This document shows positions 30,986-42,447 of a stretch of 64,000 nucleotides of DNA, in pieces. Both the position numbers and the translations under genes were made by a program. The notes under the pieces were generated by a model. The model saw only the letters and a list, made by a program, of their open reading frames with translations, was not told the DNA's origin and made no database searches. This DNA comes from Chara braunii (taxonomy: Eukaryota > Streptophyta > Charophyceae > Charales > Characeae): contig BFEA01000733.1 of NCBI GenBank assembly GCA_003427395.1, forward strand, positions 232,344-296,343. Reading direction: 5' to 3'. How positions within the stretch are numbered: the stretch's first letter is position 1; the number at the start of each line of letters is the position of its first letter.

Positions 30986-31203
30986 TTCTAACCCCCCTAC
31001 TCCCCCGCCTCATCTTGTCGGGCACCCTAGACCTGAACGACTCCTCTCCCCTCGACCGGATTCACTCCAGGATCTCACGCGCGACCCGCTGGTCACGGGG
31101 CGAGCCGACACACGACTACCTACTCCACTCTCACGGTCCCCTCCCTCTCACCGATGATCTCATGTCCCTATACCATAACCCATCTCTCCCCCCACCTCCC
31201 ACC

Positions 31204-34100
31204 ATGTCTACCTATATTCCTTCACCGCTCACGGACAGGGCTACAATTGAGAAAATTGTCGTGGTGCCGTCCACCTCTCAGGCGTCCACCCACCCGACGG
31301 TCCAGGGTCAGCAAGTTATGGACCCCACGGACCTTCGAGTTGTTCTTGAGCCTCTCCTTGCACCTCTGCAAGCGCGACTCGATGTGCTTGCACCCTTGGA
31401 GAGGCAAGTCAATGTGCTCCCCCTTGAAGTTCACCGCCTGAAAGGTTCTCCTCATTGCTCTCCCCACCACTCTTAGACCCCATCCGCTACCGGCTCGGAG
31501 TCTGGCTCTCCACGACTCTAGGGACAGAGATGTGGCGGTTCGTCCTCCTCCGCGGGCCAGGTTCAGCACTCCCCCTCCGCAGTAGAGAGTGTTGCTTCCG
31601 CTCAGACCATACCGTATGTTGCGGCACATCCATTGGCCTCCGCCGCTCTCGCCGCCCCTGCCGCTTCGGCCACTTCCGCAGGTACTGTCGTCCAGAAACC
31701 GGAATCTGGCCAGACAGTTTCCTCAACCCACCCCGATGCTGATTCCCAGCTTCCTGCATCGATCGTGGCACTATAGCTAGGAGTTCTTCCTCCTCCTGCT
31801 AAGGTACTCTCTCCGCCTCCTCCACCTCCGACCCCTCGCACCCAGCGAGCGATTACCCTACAGGTCACAGTGACGCAACTCCAGACGGAGATTCTCTCCT
31901 TGAGACAACCTCACCCTTCACAGGTTGCTCATCCCTCTTCTTCTTATACTGCCCCTCTGACCTTTGTCTTGCTGGCTCGTTTCCCTTGACCGCTGCCCCC
32001 CCCTTTACCCTACTACCTTGCTACTCCGTCACAGTTGGGTGTGGATGTTGCCTCCACGTCTACTGGACCGTCCACCAGCAGCCCCGACTCTCAGCCTGCT
32101 ACCACTTCCACGTTTTCACAGGCCTCGACATTTGCCGCCGCAGTGCAGGCCTATCGACCTCTTTCCCCTCGCCGTCAGCATCGTGGTCCCACCCTTGTGC
32201 GTCTGTCGGACATACCCGACTTCGATGCTACTATGCGTGTATCACACTGGTTGCAGGCTGCCATATGAGCTCTGACATTAACTAACACTCGTCAGGAGAT
32301 GTGGTGCTCCATGCTCGCAACGAAATTACGATGCAGCGCGTTCTCCGCATGGGAGAACAATTATTCCCATCGTACTCGCTCACGTGAGGATCTCACTTTC
32401 ACGGATCTCCACGATGCAACTGACGCCTTAGATCTGGTTACCCGGACGCAGTGGCACGGGTCCTCCACACCAGCCGATCTTAAGCGTTACATTAGAGTGT
32501 TTCAGGACGCTTGCCTCATTTGCGATAAGGCACGCCTACCTGAGGTCCTTTTGACCATTGCAACAGGTTCGTAGTCATTCTCCTGACTGACTACCGCATC
32601 GAGCTCTGGTGACAGAGCTTCGCCTCCTTCGAGCAGGCCTATGAGGCTCCTTGACACTACCTGAAGATGCGGAGTCACTTCTCAGACACCCCATCTTCTT
32701 TGTGATCCACCGTCGGCGCCACCCATCACGCGGCACCATGCGCGGTTGATCCTCCTTCGCCGACCGCTTTCGCCGACCATCTCGACCTGGAGTGTCATTC
32801 TCTCGGCACCACAATTCTCTAGAGTACGACGAGGACGCCTCGGCTGAGCTTGACCCTACCCTTGGGGACGCCCCCAAGGACATCGAGCTCCGAGACGTCA
32901 CTAGTATCACTTGGATGACGACACTTTTCCCGTGCCCGAGCACCTGCAGATGGTGATGGTACTATGCGTGTATTGCACTGGTTGCAGGCTGCCATATGAG
33001 CGCTGACACTAACTAACACTCGTGAGGAGTTGTGGTGCTCCACGCTTGCAACTAAATTGCGAGGCAGCGCGTTCTCCGCATGGGAGAACTATTATCCCCG
33101 TCGTACTCGCTCAGGTGAGGATCCCACTCTCGTGGATCTTCACGATACGACTGACGGCTTACATCTGGTTACCCAGACGCAGTGGCGCGGGTCCTCCACA
33201 CCAGTCGATCTTAACCGTCACATTAGAGTGTTTCAGGACGCTTGCCTCATTTGCGATAAGGAACTCCTACAGACGTCCTTTTTACCAACATGTTCGTATT
33301 CATTCTCCCGACTGACTACCGCATCGAGCTCTGGCGACAGAGCTTCGCCTCCTCCGAGCAAGCCTACGAGGCTGCTCGACAGTACCAGAAGATGCGGAGT
33401 CACTTCTCAGACACCCCCATCTTCTTTGCTATCCACCGTCGGCGTCACCCAGTCACATGGCAACACTCGCGGTCGATCCTCCTTCGCCGACCGCTTTCGC
33501 CAACCATCTCGACCTGGAGTATCATTTTCTCGGCGCTTCAATTCTCTAGAGTATGACCAGGACGCCTCGGCCAAGCTTGACCCTACCCTTGGGGACGCCC
33601 CCGAGGACATCGAGCTCTGAGACGTCATCAGTATCACTTGGATGACGACACTTTTCCTGTGGCCGAGTGCCTGCGGATGGCCATGTCCGCCATGGGTCGT
33701 GCGAGCACTCGGGTGGCAAAGGTTGGGGCCCGCACGATCACGGTTCCTCAGATCGACCTCCCGCAAGGTTTTGTTCCTCCTGGTGGAGCTCTATCTTCTG
33801 AAGATCGCGCCGCCCTCGAGGCCCGTCGCGGCTGCCTTCGTTGCCGCCCGGATGGACACACCACCTCACGGTGACCATACCGTGTCGCCCTGGATCGCTA
33901 TTACGCTAACATCTCTCATCAGTGCCGATCTCAGTCCCCCTCCGTCCCTCCCGGCCAACCCCACTCAACTAGTCACGGTTCAGTGTACCGCTGAAGCCTC
34001 GCACGTAGCCGGCTTCTTGACCACGGAGTCGCGATTTGCCCTTTTGGCTACCCCACCAGAGGATCCTCAGGACACGACAGATGCAGTTCCCTCTGCCCCA
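31204..34100 (+). pseudogene. Gag, element 3, enlarged by an internal duplication
   Basis: The likely start is ATG 31204 in the context ACCATGT. The N-terminal part is Pro/Ser/Thr-rich with a short leucine-rich helix (LLAPLQARLDVLAPLERQV). The capsid-like region begins near 32160 (RLSDIPDFDATMRVSHWLQ). A block of about 731 bp is tandemly duplicated (32230-33690), so the region containing FSAWEN, YIRVFQDACLICDK and SHFSDTPIFFAIHRRR occurs twice, in whole or part. The C-terminus has a zinc-knuckle start, CLRCRPDGH, whose last Cys position is a TGA. Frameshifts and stops separate all parts. Gag would form the RNA-packaging particle. Confidence 0.75.
32230..33690 (+). repeat. 731-bp direct tandem duplication in gag of element 3
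   Basis: Copy A (32230-32957) and copy B (32961-33690) match along their full length with many substitutions (both open with ACTATGCGTGTAT). Both carry the same TGA early in the unit (GCCATATGAGC), so that stop predates the duplication or was spread by conversion. Confidence 0.85.
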
Positions 34101-34319
34101 CTGTCTATCGAGGTACTGTCTGCCCCACAACAGACTGCCGCATCTACTCGTTCCCCTCCGAGACTTCCTACGCGTTGCACCATTCGCACAACTCGTTGTA
34201 GTGCCCTCCTGGCGACTCACGATGATGTTGTGTCATCTCTCCTGGATTTGAGCATCCTTCAGGCTCGCCAAGAGCGACTCATAAAGCCACATAACTGCGT
34301 CCTCTTCTCGCTCTGCTCT

Positions 34320-35227
34320 CTGACCTTGATCGCACCCTCCTCAGTATCCTTATTCGCCTAGCGACATCTACGAGGGTGTACCGCGCTTTATGTGACTCTG
34401 GCTCGCAGGGAGATTTTATTCACCCTTGAGTGGTTGAGGAAGCTCACCTAGCTACGTCTAGGTCTCGCTCTCCTATCTCCCTTACCCTCGGAGATAAGAT
34501 GACGGAGCGCTTCTTCGATCAAACGGTCCTTGATTTCCATTTCTCCCTCACTTTCCAGCCCTCGGATAGTACCGAGGTGCCTCGGTGCTACCATTCGTCC
34601 TCATACTTCGACGTGTTGGAGACCGGGTACGACTTTATCCTTGGCACTCTCTGGTCTCGCCGGTTCCGTGGCACAGAGGCCGAATGGGTGACTGGGACAC
34701 TCGTTCTCAAAACGAATTGTGGTCAAATCCATCCAGTCCCCTTTATTGGAACCAAGGGCGACACCCCTCTAGCCCTACCTCCCAAGGACCCTCGTCCCTC
34801 AAGGTCCCACCCAGACATCGCCTTCACTTCTCCTCGTCGGTTTGCTCACTTCATACGACAGGAGGACGTCACGTTCTACTCAGTGAACACCATGAATCTT
34901 CTTCGCTACGATCCACTCTGTCCAGAGGTTGAGCTCATCTCATTGGAGCCCGATCCCCCTGACCCTTCCTCCATCTTCGTGGCTCCCATCTCTATGTCCA
35001 CCCATCAGCCTCTGGATACACCCTCCACGTCCAAGGCCCCTGCGTCGTCGACTGTTGAGCCCACACATACGTCTCGTGCCGACGTAGACGTTGAGGAACT
35101 CACACGGTTCACGGAAGACTTAGAGTCCGCCGTTCACGACCTGATTCGAGAGTACTGCGACGTATTCCCCCCGTATTTCTCATACAGCGGAATCCCCCCG
35201 ATGCACGGTGTTGAGCATTCTATATAG
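34320..35227 (+). pseudogene. Aspartic protease region, element 3
   Basis: The frame carries ALCDSGSQGDFIHP around 34385-34427, with the catalytic Asp-Ser-Gly intact, then a TGA, then about 265 open codons. The second protease lobe is seen in LETGYDFILGTLW. The stretch that follows (about 34750-35100) is a Pro/Ser-rich linker, and the end approaches RT with LIREYCDVFPPYFSYSGIPP. A TAG at 35225-35227 closes it, and RT continues in the same frame. The enzyme would cut the Gag-Pol polyprotein. Confidence 0.82.
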
Positions 35228-36505
35228 CCCGTGCCTGACTATTGTGTTCACCACCTGGCACCGTACCAACTCTCGATTCCAGAGGCGACGGAACTCAAGC
35301 GCCAGCTTGAGGAGCTCCTTCAACTGGGTTTCATTAAACCTAGTAACTCCCCGTGGGGTGCACCGGTTCACTTTGCTCGCAAAGCGGATGGAACTCTCCC
35401 CCTCTGCATCGACTACCGCGGGCTTAACCATTACACAGTTAAGAACAACTACCCCATGCCTCACACGGATGAGTTGTTTGACCATTTGACAGACAACCGC
35501 TTCTTTACGAATATCGATCTTCGTAGCGGTTACCATCAGATACGCGTAGCCATAGAGGACCATCCGAAGACCGCTTTTCGGTTGCACTTCGACCACTACG
35601 AGTTCAGGATGATGCCATTCCGCCTCACCAATGCACCCCCCACCTTCCAAATGGAGTTGAACGACATCTTCAGGGACATCCTCGAAGAATAAGTTCTCAT
35701 ATACCTGGACGATATCCTGGTCTAAAGTCGTACCTTACAACATCATCTCAAACACCTTTGCGATGTCCTACAGCGCTTACACTAGCGTGACTTTTATGCC
35801 AAGCTTAGTAAGTGCCGCTTTGCCCAGAGCAAAGCGGACTTCCTAGGACACAATGTGTTTGACCAAGGTCTCCACATAGACGACGCGAAGATCACTGCTA
35901 TTGCGAGGTGGTCTGTCCCCACGTCTGTCAAGCAGCTGCGCAGTTTTCTAGGTCTCACTAGTTATTATAGTAATTTCATTCGGGGATACGCTAGGTATTC
36001 CTACGTCCTTACCTTCACCCTTCTGCGGAAAAACCCGCCGTGGTCTTGGACACCCCCGTGCGGGAACATCTTTCACGACCTCAAGAAGACGGTAACTTGT
36101 GCGCTTGTTCTTCGCCTCCCCGATTTTGATCGCCCCTCTATGGTCACCACCGATGCGTCAAATTTTGCAGTAGGAGTTGTCCTCTCTCAGGTGTTTTCCT
36201 CTACTCCGGATTCATCTTATCCCCATGTTCCTCTTCCCCCCCTCCTTTCTGCTTACACTGCTTCTCGACTGACACCTACCCTCCCACCTCTTCCGTCCAT
36301 TGACAGTCCTCCTGTTACTAACTCCCCGACCATCGCAGAGGACGAGACTGTTGACGCTCGTACTAAAGATTGTCCAATCGCCTTCTACTCTCGTCAGCTA
36401 CTGCCTGCGGAGATAAACTACACTGTCGATGAACGTGAGGTTCTCGCAGTAGTTTATGTTACCGGCATTGGCTTCATTACCTGCACTGGGCGCCCTTCAT
36501 GGTGA
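35228..36505 (+). pseudogene. Reverse transcriptase and RNase H, element 3
   Basis: A single frame with in-frame stops. RT motifs: [51 protein letters not shown], and FRLTNAPPTFQ. After a TAA (35690-35692) comes the catalytic LIYLDDILV, then a TAA and a TAG, then KLSKCRFAQSKADFLGH. RNase H starts at VTTDASNFAVGVVLSQ, has an inserted Pro/Ser-rich stretch (about 36190-36350), and continues with FYSRQLLPAEINYTVDEREVLAVV. A frameshift or deletion near 36456-36500 breaks the end. It is more diverged from elements 1 and 2 than they are from each other. Confidence 0.88.
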
Positions 36506-37703
36506 GCACAAACAACTCAGTTGTTGTTGGCGTGATTTATCCGAGTTCAGTTTCACCACTCAGCCCATCAAAGGTGAAACGAACTGCGTCGTCGATGCCT
36601 TGTCCCGCCGTCCTTATCACAATCAGGAGCCCATCCATCTTGTTACCATCTCCATTACCAGTGTTTATCAGTCAGTGATCGACGCATATCGCACTCATTA
36701 CTGCCACTGTCCATATTATTGCGCCATCCATGCGACATTGCGGAGTGGCAAGACCATCCCCTCGTACTCATTCGATGAGAACGGTCTCGTGTACTAGCAT
36801 GGCAGATCTGGTCAGCTATAACCATATATCTGAGTTCACTCCACTTGACATCTCCGTGTCCAGGCTGTAGCAGAGTTCCATGACAAGGCAACTGCCGGTC
36901 ATATGTGCTTCCATAAGACGTTCGCTCGCGTTTGTCGCCTATACGTCTGGCCGAAGTCCAAGGACTTCGTCAAAGCCGACATCCAGGAGTGTCCTACCTG
37001 TCAGAAGGTGAACAGTGCGGACCACCTTCCGTATGGGTTACTTCAACCCTTACCCATACCTGAGGGTCGTTGGCAGTCCATCTCGATGGATTTCATTGGT
37101 CCCCTCTGCCCACCCACTGAGTGTGGTCATGATGCTATCTTGGTCATCGTCGATCGCTTCACGAAGCCTGTACGTTGTGTACCGTGCCGCTATCGCATTA
37201 ACGCTCGTGAGGTCGCAGACATCTTCTTCGACCGAGTCGTGAGAGATCACGACTTACCTCAGAGCATCATGCACGACCGTGACCCACGCTTTACCAGCAC
37301 ATTCTGGCGACGCCTACACGAGGTGTATAGATCCCTGTTCCGCTTTTCATCATCTTAACATCCTCAGACAGATGGTCAGACTGAGGTCACCAATAAAACT
37401 CTCGGTAATATCCTCTGAAAGTTTGTTAGGGATGACCAGCAGTGAGACTTACACTTAGCCCACACGGAGATTGCGTACAACCACGTTGTTTCTCCTGCTG
37501 GGGGGATGTCGCCATTCTATTGCGACCTCGGCTACCACCCTCACGTACCCGCGGACTTCCTACGACCATCGTGGTTGCACCCAGACACTCGTTATCCTGC
37601 GCTTGAGGACTGGATGGCCCACATGGCGACGATTATAAAGCACACACACGAGAGTCTAGCCGACTCCCAGACTCGCATGGCCACACGGGCAAACCGATCA
37701 TGA
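36456..37703 (+). pseudogene. Integrase, element 3
   Basis: The RNase H end (IKGETNCVVDALSRR) leads to a decayed linker with clustered stops at 36796-36860, then the zinc domain (AEFHDKATAGH to ECPTCQKVN), the core with SMDFIGPL, MHDRDPRFTS and, after a TAA at about 37357, HPQTDGQTEVTNK with the third acidic residue. Further in-frame TGA stops occur near 37418 and 37444, before HTEIAYNHVVSPAGGMSPF. The frame closes with TGA at about 37701. Integrase would join cDNA to host DNA. Confidence 0.87.
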
Positions 37704-38160
37704 ATGGATCATCCATTCAAAGTCGATGACGATGTGTTCGCTGACGCATGCCACTTGTAGCTCGAAGCGGATACGCTTCGTAAGTTCATGCGTCGTTTCT
37801 TTGGTCCATGTCGCATTTTTTAGACCGTCGGTTCTCATAATGTCGTTAGTCCGGTTAGCTTTCGTATGAAGCTACTTGATTATCTTCGATACTCTCGTGT
37901 ACACGATGTTTACTACGTCTCCTTGCTGCTTTCTTATCGCCGACCGTCCGAGCGATTCACCAGACGTCCCTATGTGCGCCCTCCAACCATCATGGTGGAC
38001 GGTCATGAGGAGTTCGTTGTTTCCGACATCGTATCTCGCCGAGTTACCGACGATACCCCTCCACGCATCGAGTACCTTTTGCGTTGGAAGGGCTATCCTG
38101 ATTAGGAGGCTACTTGGGAGCCCCTCGAGCACTTGCAGCACGCTCGGATGTTAGCGCGTG
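37704..38160 (+). pseudogene. GPY/F region and chromodomain, element 3
   Basis: After a decayed stretch, the frame from 37866 reads YSRVHDVYYVSLLLSYR and then a canonical chromodomain, EFVVSDIVSRRV to IEYLLRWKGYPD, a TAG, and EATWEPLEHL. The aromatic residues that form the methyl-lysine cage are partly visible (W in RWKGYP and W in TWEP). The stop falls inside the conserved block. Chromodomains of this type direct chromoviruses to marked chromatin. Confidence 0.88.
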
Positions 38161-38969
38161 CACATGATCATGCTCGTCGTGCTGAGACATCGGCTCCGAC
38201 TCAGCCGATTGACCCTCTTCTCCTCCTCCGGCTAAAAAGATCGCTGAGGACGAGCCCGCTGCCTCTGAGACCGTTCTTCAGCAGCAGAGAGTCGCCTCCC
38301 CGTATCCACAATACATTCGTCGACCCCCTCAACGTCTCGACGACTAACACTCTGATCACCTACTATCTTCCTACTGACTCACACCTTTAGGTACCTCATC
38401 ATCAACTTTTTGAGGATGTCAGCGTTTTGCTTCTCTGCTTCGACATCGACTCGACTCCTACTTCACCGACGTCATTGACCACTTCGACGACTTCAGCTAC
38501 CTTCTCGACTTCAACCACCTTATCAGCTTCAGCCACTTTGGACGTGACTACTTCATACCATCACCCTACCCTGTACATTCTCTTGCATCTGTCGCATGAT
38601 GGTTCTCACTTAGTCGGGTCTTCTCGAGTTGGGTTCTCCCTTGGTATCGCATCGGCATTGGGACCGTAGCGTTATCTTGGCTTCCGTGATCCTAGATCTA
38701 CCTCCCTCCTGCCCAGTCGGTGAGTTTTGTGCCTGTTTCCCTCACCCACCGCCCTCATCACCCTAGTGTCGGCTTTTGCTTGCCTTCAGTTAGGCACATC
38801 TCCACCCTATTCCAGCCTCCCCTTTTTCATGGTCAACCCTGCATAGTGTCACACTCTCACCCTTTTGTCGATCATTACGTGCTTTTATGGTTTATCTATT
38901 GGCGTCATTGGTTTTGTTTAGCTACCATTCTCCCTCACCATGAGCTTGATGACCGAACCATCCTTCATG
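38161..38969 (+). other. 3' untranslated region of element 3
   Basis: C/T-rich non-coding DNA between the chromodomain and the 3' LTR, with a TCGAC(T/G)-rich stretch around 38440-38530. No second envelope-like gene is visible. A clear polypurine tract before the LTR is not seen. Confidence 0.6.
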
Positions 38970-39699
38970 TGTGACCGCCCTTAGGAGTTTCAATTATAAG
39001 GTTGCATTAACCCCTGTGAGACCATCCCACTCTTAGTGGTTCAGCGATATGATATTATCTTGTGACATATTGCTCTTTTTACCTCCAGCACCGAGGCCAT
39101 TGCCTCAAGGACTTTAGGATTGTATCATGCTACATTTCATTTTCTGCTGGTAGTTAGGCTGTGTATATAAGACTTTTGCCTTGCATTCAATATTATATAG
39201 CTTACGCTGCATCCCATGGACTCCGCATGGAGCTTGCTCCGCATCCTAGATTTCTCATCTTTCTTTATTGCAGAGTTCCGCTGCTTTGGCAGATATCGTG
39301 TTTATGGCTCTTGCGATCCATTACAGGTCTGAGGATCGTCCAGCGAGTCTTTATCTGCCCTAGCCTACAACCAGGGCCTATTGGGCTATTTGCCAGTTCG
39401 GCCTGTGGGACCAGGTCGTGGCCTGATCCGACAGGCCGTGTACTGTTTCAGTTCACTCCAGTCCTGCCCGAGACCACTGTCAGTATCAGGCCAGGCCAGT
39501 CCAGTCCAGTCAGTCCGCTGGGGGTATACCCCAACTGCAGTTTGTATTTCGTCATTCTTCAATATTGCATATCTTAGATTACGTGCGTGTTGAGTCTGCG
39601 TCGGAGTTGCATTGTCCCTTCCAGGTCCATCTCTACCTACTCCCTCGTCATCCCTTCTTCTCCATCCTGACGGACCGCCATCCCGGCGGGTCCGTCACA
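38970..39699 (+). repeat. 3' LTR of element 3
   Basis: 730 bp with inverted ends TGTGAC...GTCACA. The last about 160 bases match 22876-23036. TATATAAG at about 39162 could be its TATA box. LINE sequence begins immediately after the end. Confidence 0.8.
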
Positions 39700-42430
39700 A
39701 ATTCTCATTCTGCAGCTAGAATGTATTCTCCCATCTGCACCAAATGTTTGATACCCTCACAATTAGCATCGTTGATTATCCAATTGGCTAGAAGCAGATA
39801 GTTTTATCTGGTTGGATCATTGATACTCAGACCTCCTTTTACTCGTGGTTGGGTAATCAACTCCCAGGTCACTTTCGACATCAAACCTTCTTCACCATCT
39901 GCTCTAGGTTTCCGTATGAACTTTGCAGAGAGTCTTCTAACTTGTGCTAGGAGGGAGGGGCTCAATAAGCGAACTGTGCCTAACCTGTGCTAGGAGGAGA
40001 GACATCAACGACATTTTTACCACCATGACTTGCCCAAACAGTGACAAATGAGTAGCAGCGTTCCATGATTTTTTCCTCGTTGCTACCTTATTCTGTAGCG
40101 TTTCCTCTTGAATCTCTTGGCAGGAATCCACGGTAACCATCACACCTAAGAAATGTTCAGCTTCCCCTTTTCAACTCCACTTCATACCCAGTCTGCCTCC
40201 AAGAGTCCAAGGTCATTGAGTGGGGCAGAAAGTAGACAAAAGTTTTCCAATTGACTGCAACTTCTTAGTACCTCGAGTACTCGTCCAATAGATGCTTTAG
40301 AGCTTCCAGCGCATTCGAATCATTCCTGCAGATAGCAAACAGATCGTCTGCCAAGGCTTTGACTTTGCATTCATCCTTCAAACCTACGATTTCAAGTTTG
40401 TGTCTGATATTCGTGGTGATTACTTCCAATTGGAGGACAAAGAGCAAATGCGTCAAGGGACACCCTTGTCTCAACGATCTTGATAACCGAAAGGGTCTGA
40501 CAGGATCCCGTTAGCCATACGTGTTGCAGTGGAGTGGATGTACAACATTATCACCCATCTGCAAAAATTATCGCCAAAACCCATATGACGCAAAGTGGTT
40601 AGTACAAAGCTCCAGTTGACTCTATCATACACTTTCTCAAGGTCTAGCAGCAGAACTGAGAGAGGTCAATTATCTTTCTCCACGATCTTTAAAGCTTCTA
40701 TTGCCGTAACTATATTGCCGAAGATCAAGCGACCTTGGACAAATGTTCCCTGGTCTTGTCCCACCAAATCCGACAGGTAGTGCGCTAATCTTCTGGCAAG
40801 TGTCTTTCCAAGGATTTTGTAGGGAACATTTAACCTAAATATAGGTCTTCAGTTCCTGATTTCGTCTCTTTCTCCTTTCTGGTAGAGTAGCGTAATCACC
40901 CCATGGCACATATTTGTCGACAGATTGTCACATGTGAGGGCATTGTTATACATCTCCAGCAACACCTCCCTAGTTTTCGTCCAGAAGGTCTCGTAGAACT
41001 CTAGTATCATATCGTCCGATTCGGGGGCTTTACCCCTGGCCATAGACTTCAGAGCCTGGTCAGCTTCTGCGTTTGTTATCGGTCTTCCTAGGTTCAGTCT
41101 ACCTATCTGGGGTAGCGTAACATCCACCACTTCCAACAGATCTGTCAAGTATGACTGTCCTGTAGTTAGTTCAGTTGAATTCCGATGCATAGTCAGTATA
41201 TCGCAGAAATACAACTCGGCGTATCAGTCGCGTATGTACACATCTCTCGTGAGGTCTTTGCCACTGGAGCTTGCTGGTTGAAGGGATATTGTAGAAGCTT
41301 CATTTCCTTATAGTAGAAGTACGGGAGCAACCTCTAAAAGGTGTTTTTCGTCATTCGTTCTCCTGTCTGAATCCCTTTGCTTCTTGCTTTTTGTCCAAAA
41401 GTTGCAACCTATGTCCTTTCTCCATGCACCACCAGTGAGCTTCAATTGACCTAGGGGATAGTGAGGTTATCACTCCCTCTGCTTCCGTAACTGCCTTTTC
41501 CAATATAGACTCTTCCTTATTGTCGTGAAGTGCTAAAATACGAGAAAACACACTCAACATATCTGAAATGAAATAAATAAGGGCGGCCCAACATTCTGTC
41601 AGCGTACCAAAAGGAAATTGTTTATCTGCCCATGTGTCCAACTGATCGCTCACCCATTGCTTAATATCAGGATCCCTCTGTACTGCATCATTAAGTCTAG
41701 ATATACCTTTGCCCTTCTCTAGGCCCTTTCCCCATAAGAACTGCAACACCACCGGATTATGATATGAACACAGACATAGTGATGTTGAGACGTCCACCGT
41801 ATTTGACCATATTGCCTGACTAGTTAGGAAATAGTTAGGCGGCGTGGGGATACTCGGCGACCTGAGCCAACTTGTGAAGAGTACCAAGTAAACCCTGGGT
41901 TCGAAGGGTTTGTAAGTCTGCATGGGTCAACAAGATCCAACTCTGATATAATATCCAAGACCTCGTCCAAATCTTTTCCTTCCTTTCCGGAGTTATATAA
42001 CGGGTTTGCATCATCTAACGTTGTGTTCCAATCACCAGTGATGATGATATTTCCGACCTCCGGTAGATAATCTAACAATACTTCAAAATACCTCATTCTC
42101 TTCGTCTTTTCTGCAGGTGCATAAAAGCTTACCACTGCCCATTCCAATTCTGCTGATGTGAACTTAATCCATGCCCACTTGCCTGATTGGTCAAAATCAT
42201 AATCTTCAATTATCGCGTCCAGGTTTCGGTGGACTAAAATAGTCATCCCTCCTTGAGATTCTGTAGCGGGGGCCTAATCTGGGGGCCATCCCACCATGCT
42301 ACTAATGATAGGATCTTTTCATGATCCAACTTCGTTTCCTGTAAACATATAACCTGAACTTTATATAGATGTATCAATGACTTTCACCTAATCCTCTTAT
42401 TCCTCTTCCCTGTGTCCCCCAACCCTCGGA
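39700..42430 (-). pseudogene. LINE ORF2: endonuclease and reverse transcriptase
   Basis: The minus strand starts with an APE-type endonuclease: VICLQETKLDHEK near 42340, then ITGDWN (about 42040). A linker follows (41923-41351, WVSDQLDTWADKQ). RT blocks are ALKSMARGKAPESD and GVITLLYQKGERDEIRN (41214-40849), QGTFVQGRLIFGN, LLLDLEKVYDRVNWSF, QGCPLTHLLFVLQLEVITT and the catalytic LADDLFAICRND (about 40350). The distal part (LSLFGQVMVVKMSL to TWELITQPRVKGGLSI) leads to 39700, where element 3 interrupts it. LINE ORF2 proteins nick DNA and reverse-transcribe their own RNA at the nick. Many stops and frameshifts make it non-functional. Confidence 0.88.
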
Positions 42431-42447
42431 CATTTCACGCAACTATT

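Larger units (their letters stand above)
22876..39699 (+). mobile_element. Ty3/gypsy chromovirus, element 3, inserted in the LINE
   Basis: A plus-strand element bounded by a truncated 5' LTR (22876-23036) followed by a primer-binding site, and by a 3' LTR at 38970-39699. The last about 160 bases of both LTRs match. Gag, protease, RT, RNase H, integrase and chromodomain follow in that order from 31204 to about 38150. LINE sequence flanks it on both sides. The body is about 16.8 kb, of which about 8 kb lies before gag; that part includes satellite-like DNA, a library adapter and unrecognised frames, so it may contain later insertions or misassembly. Coding regions carry TAA, TAG and TGA stops and frameshifts. 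Confidence 0.8.
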
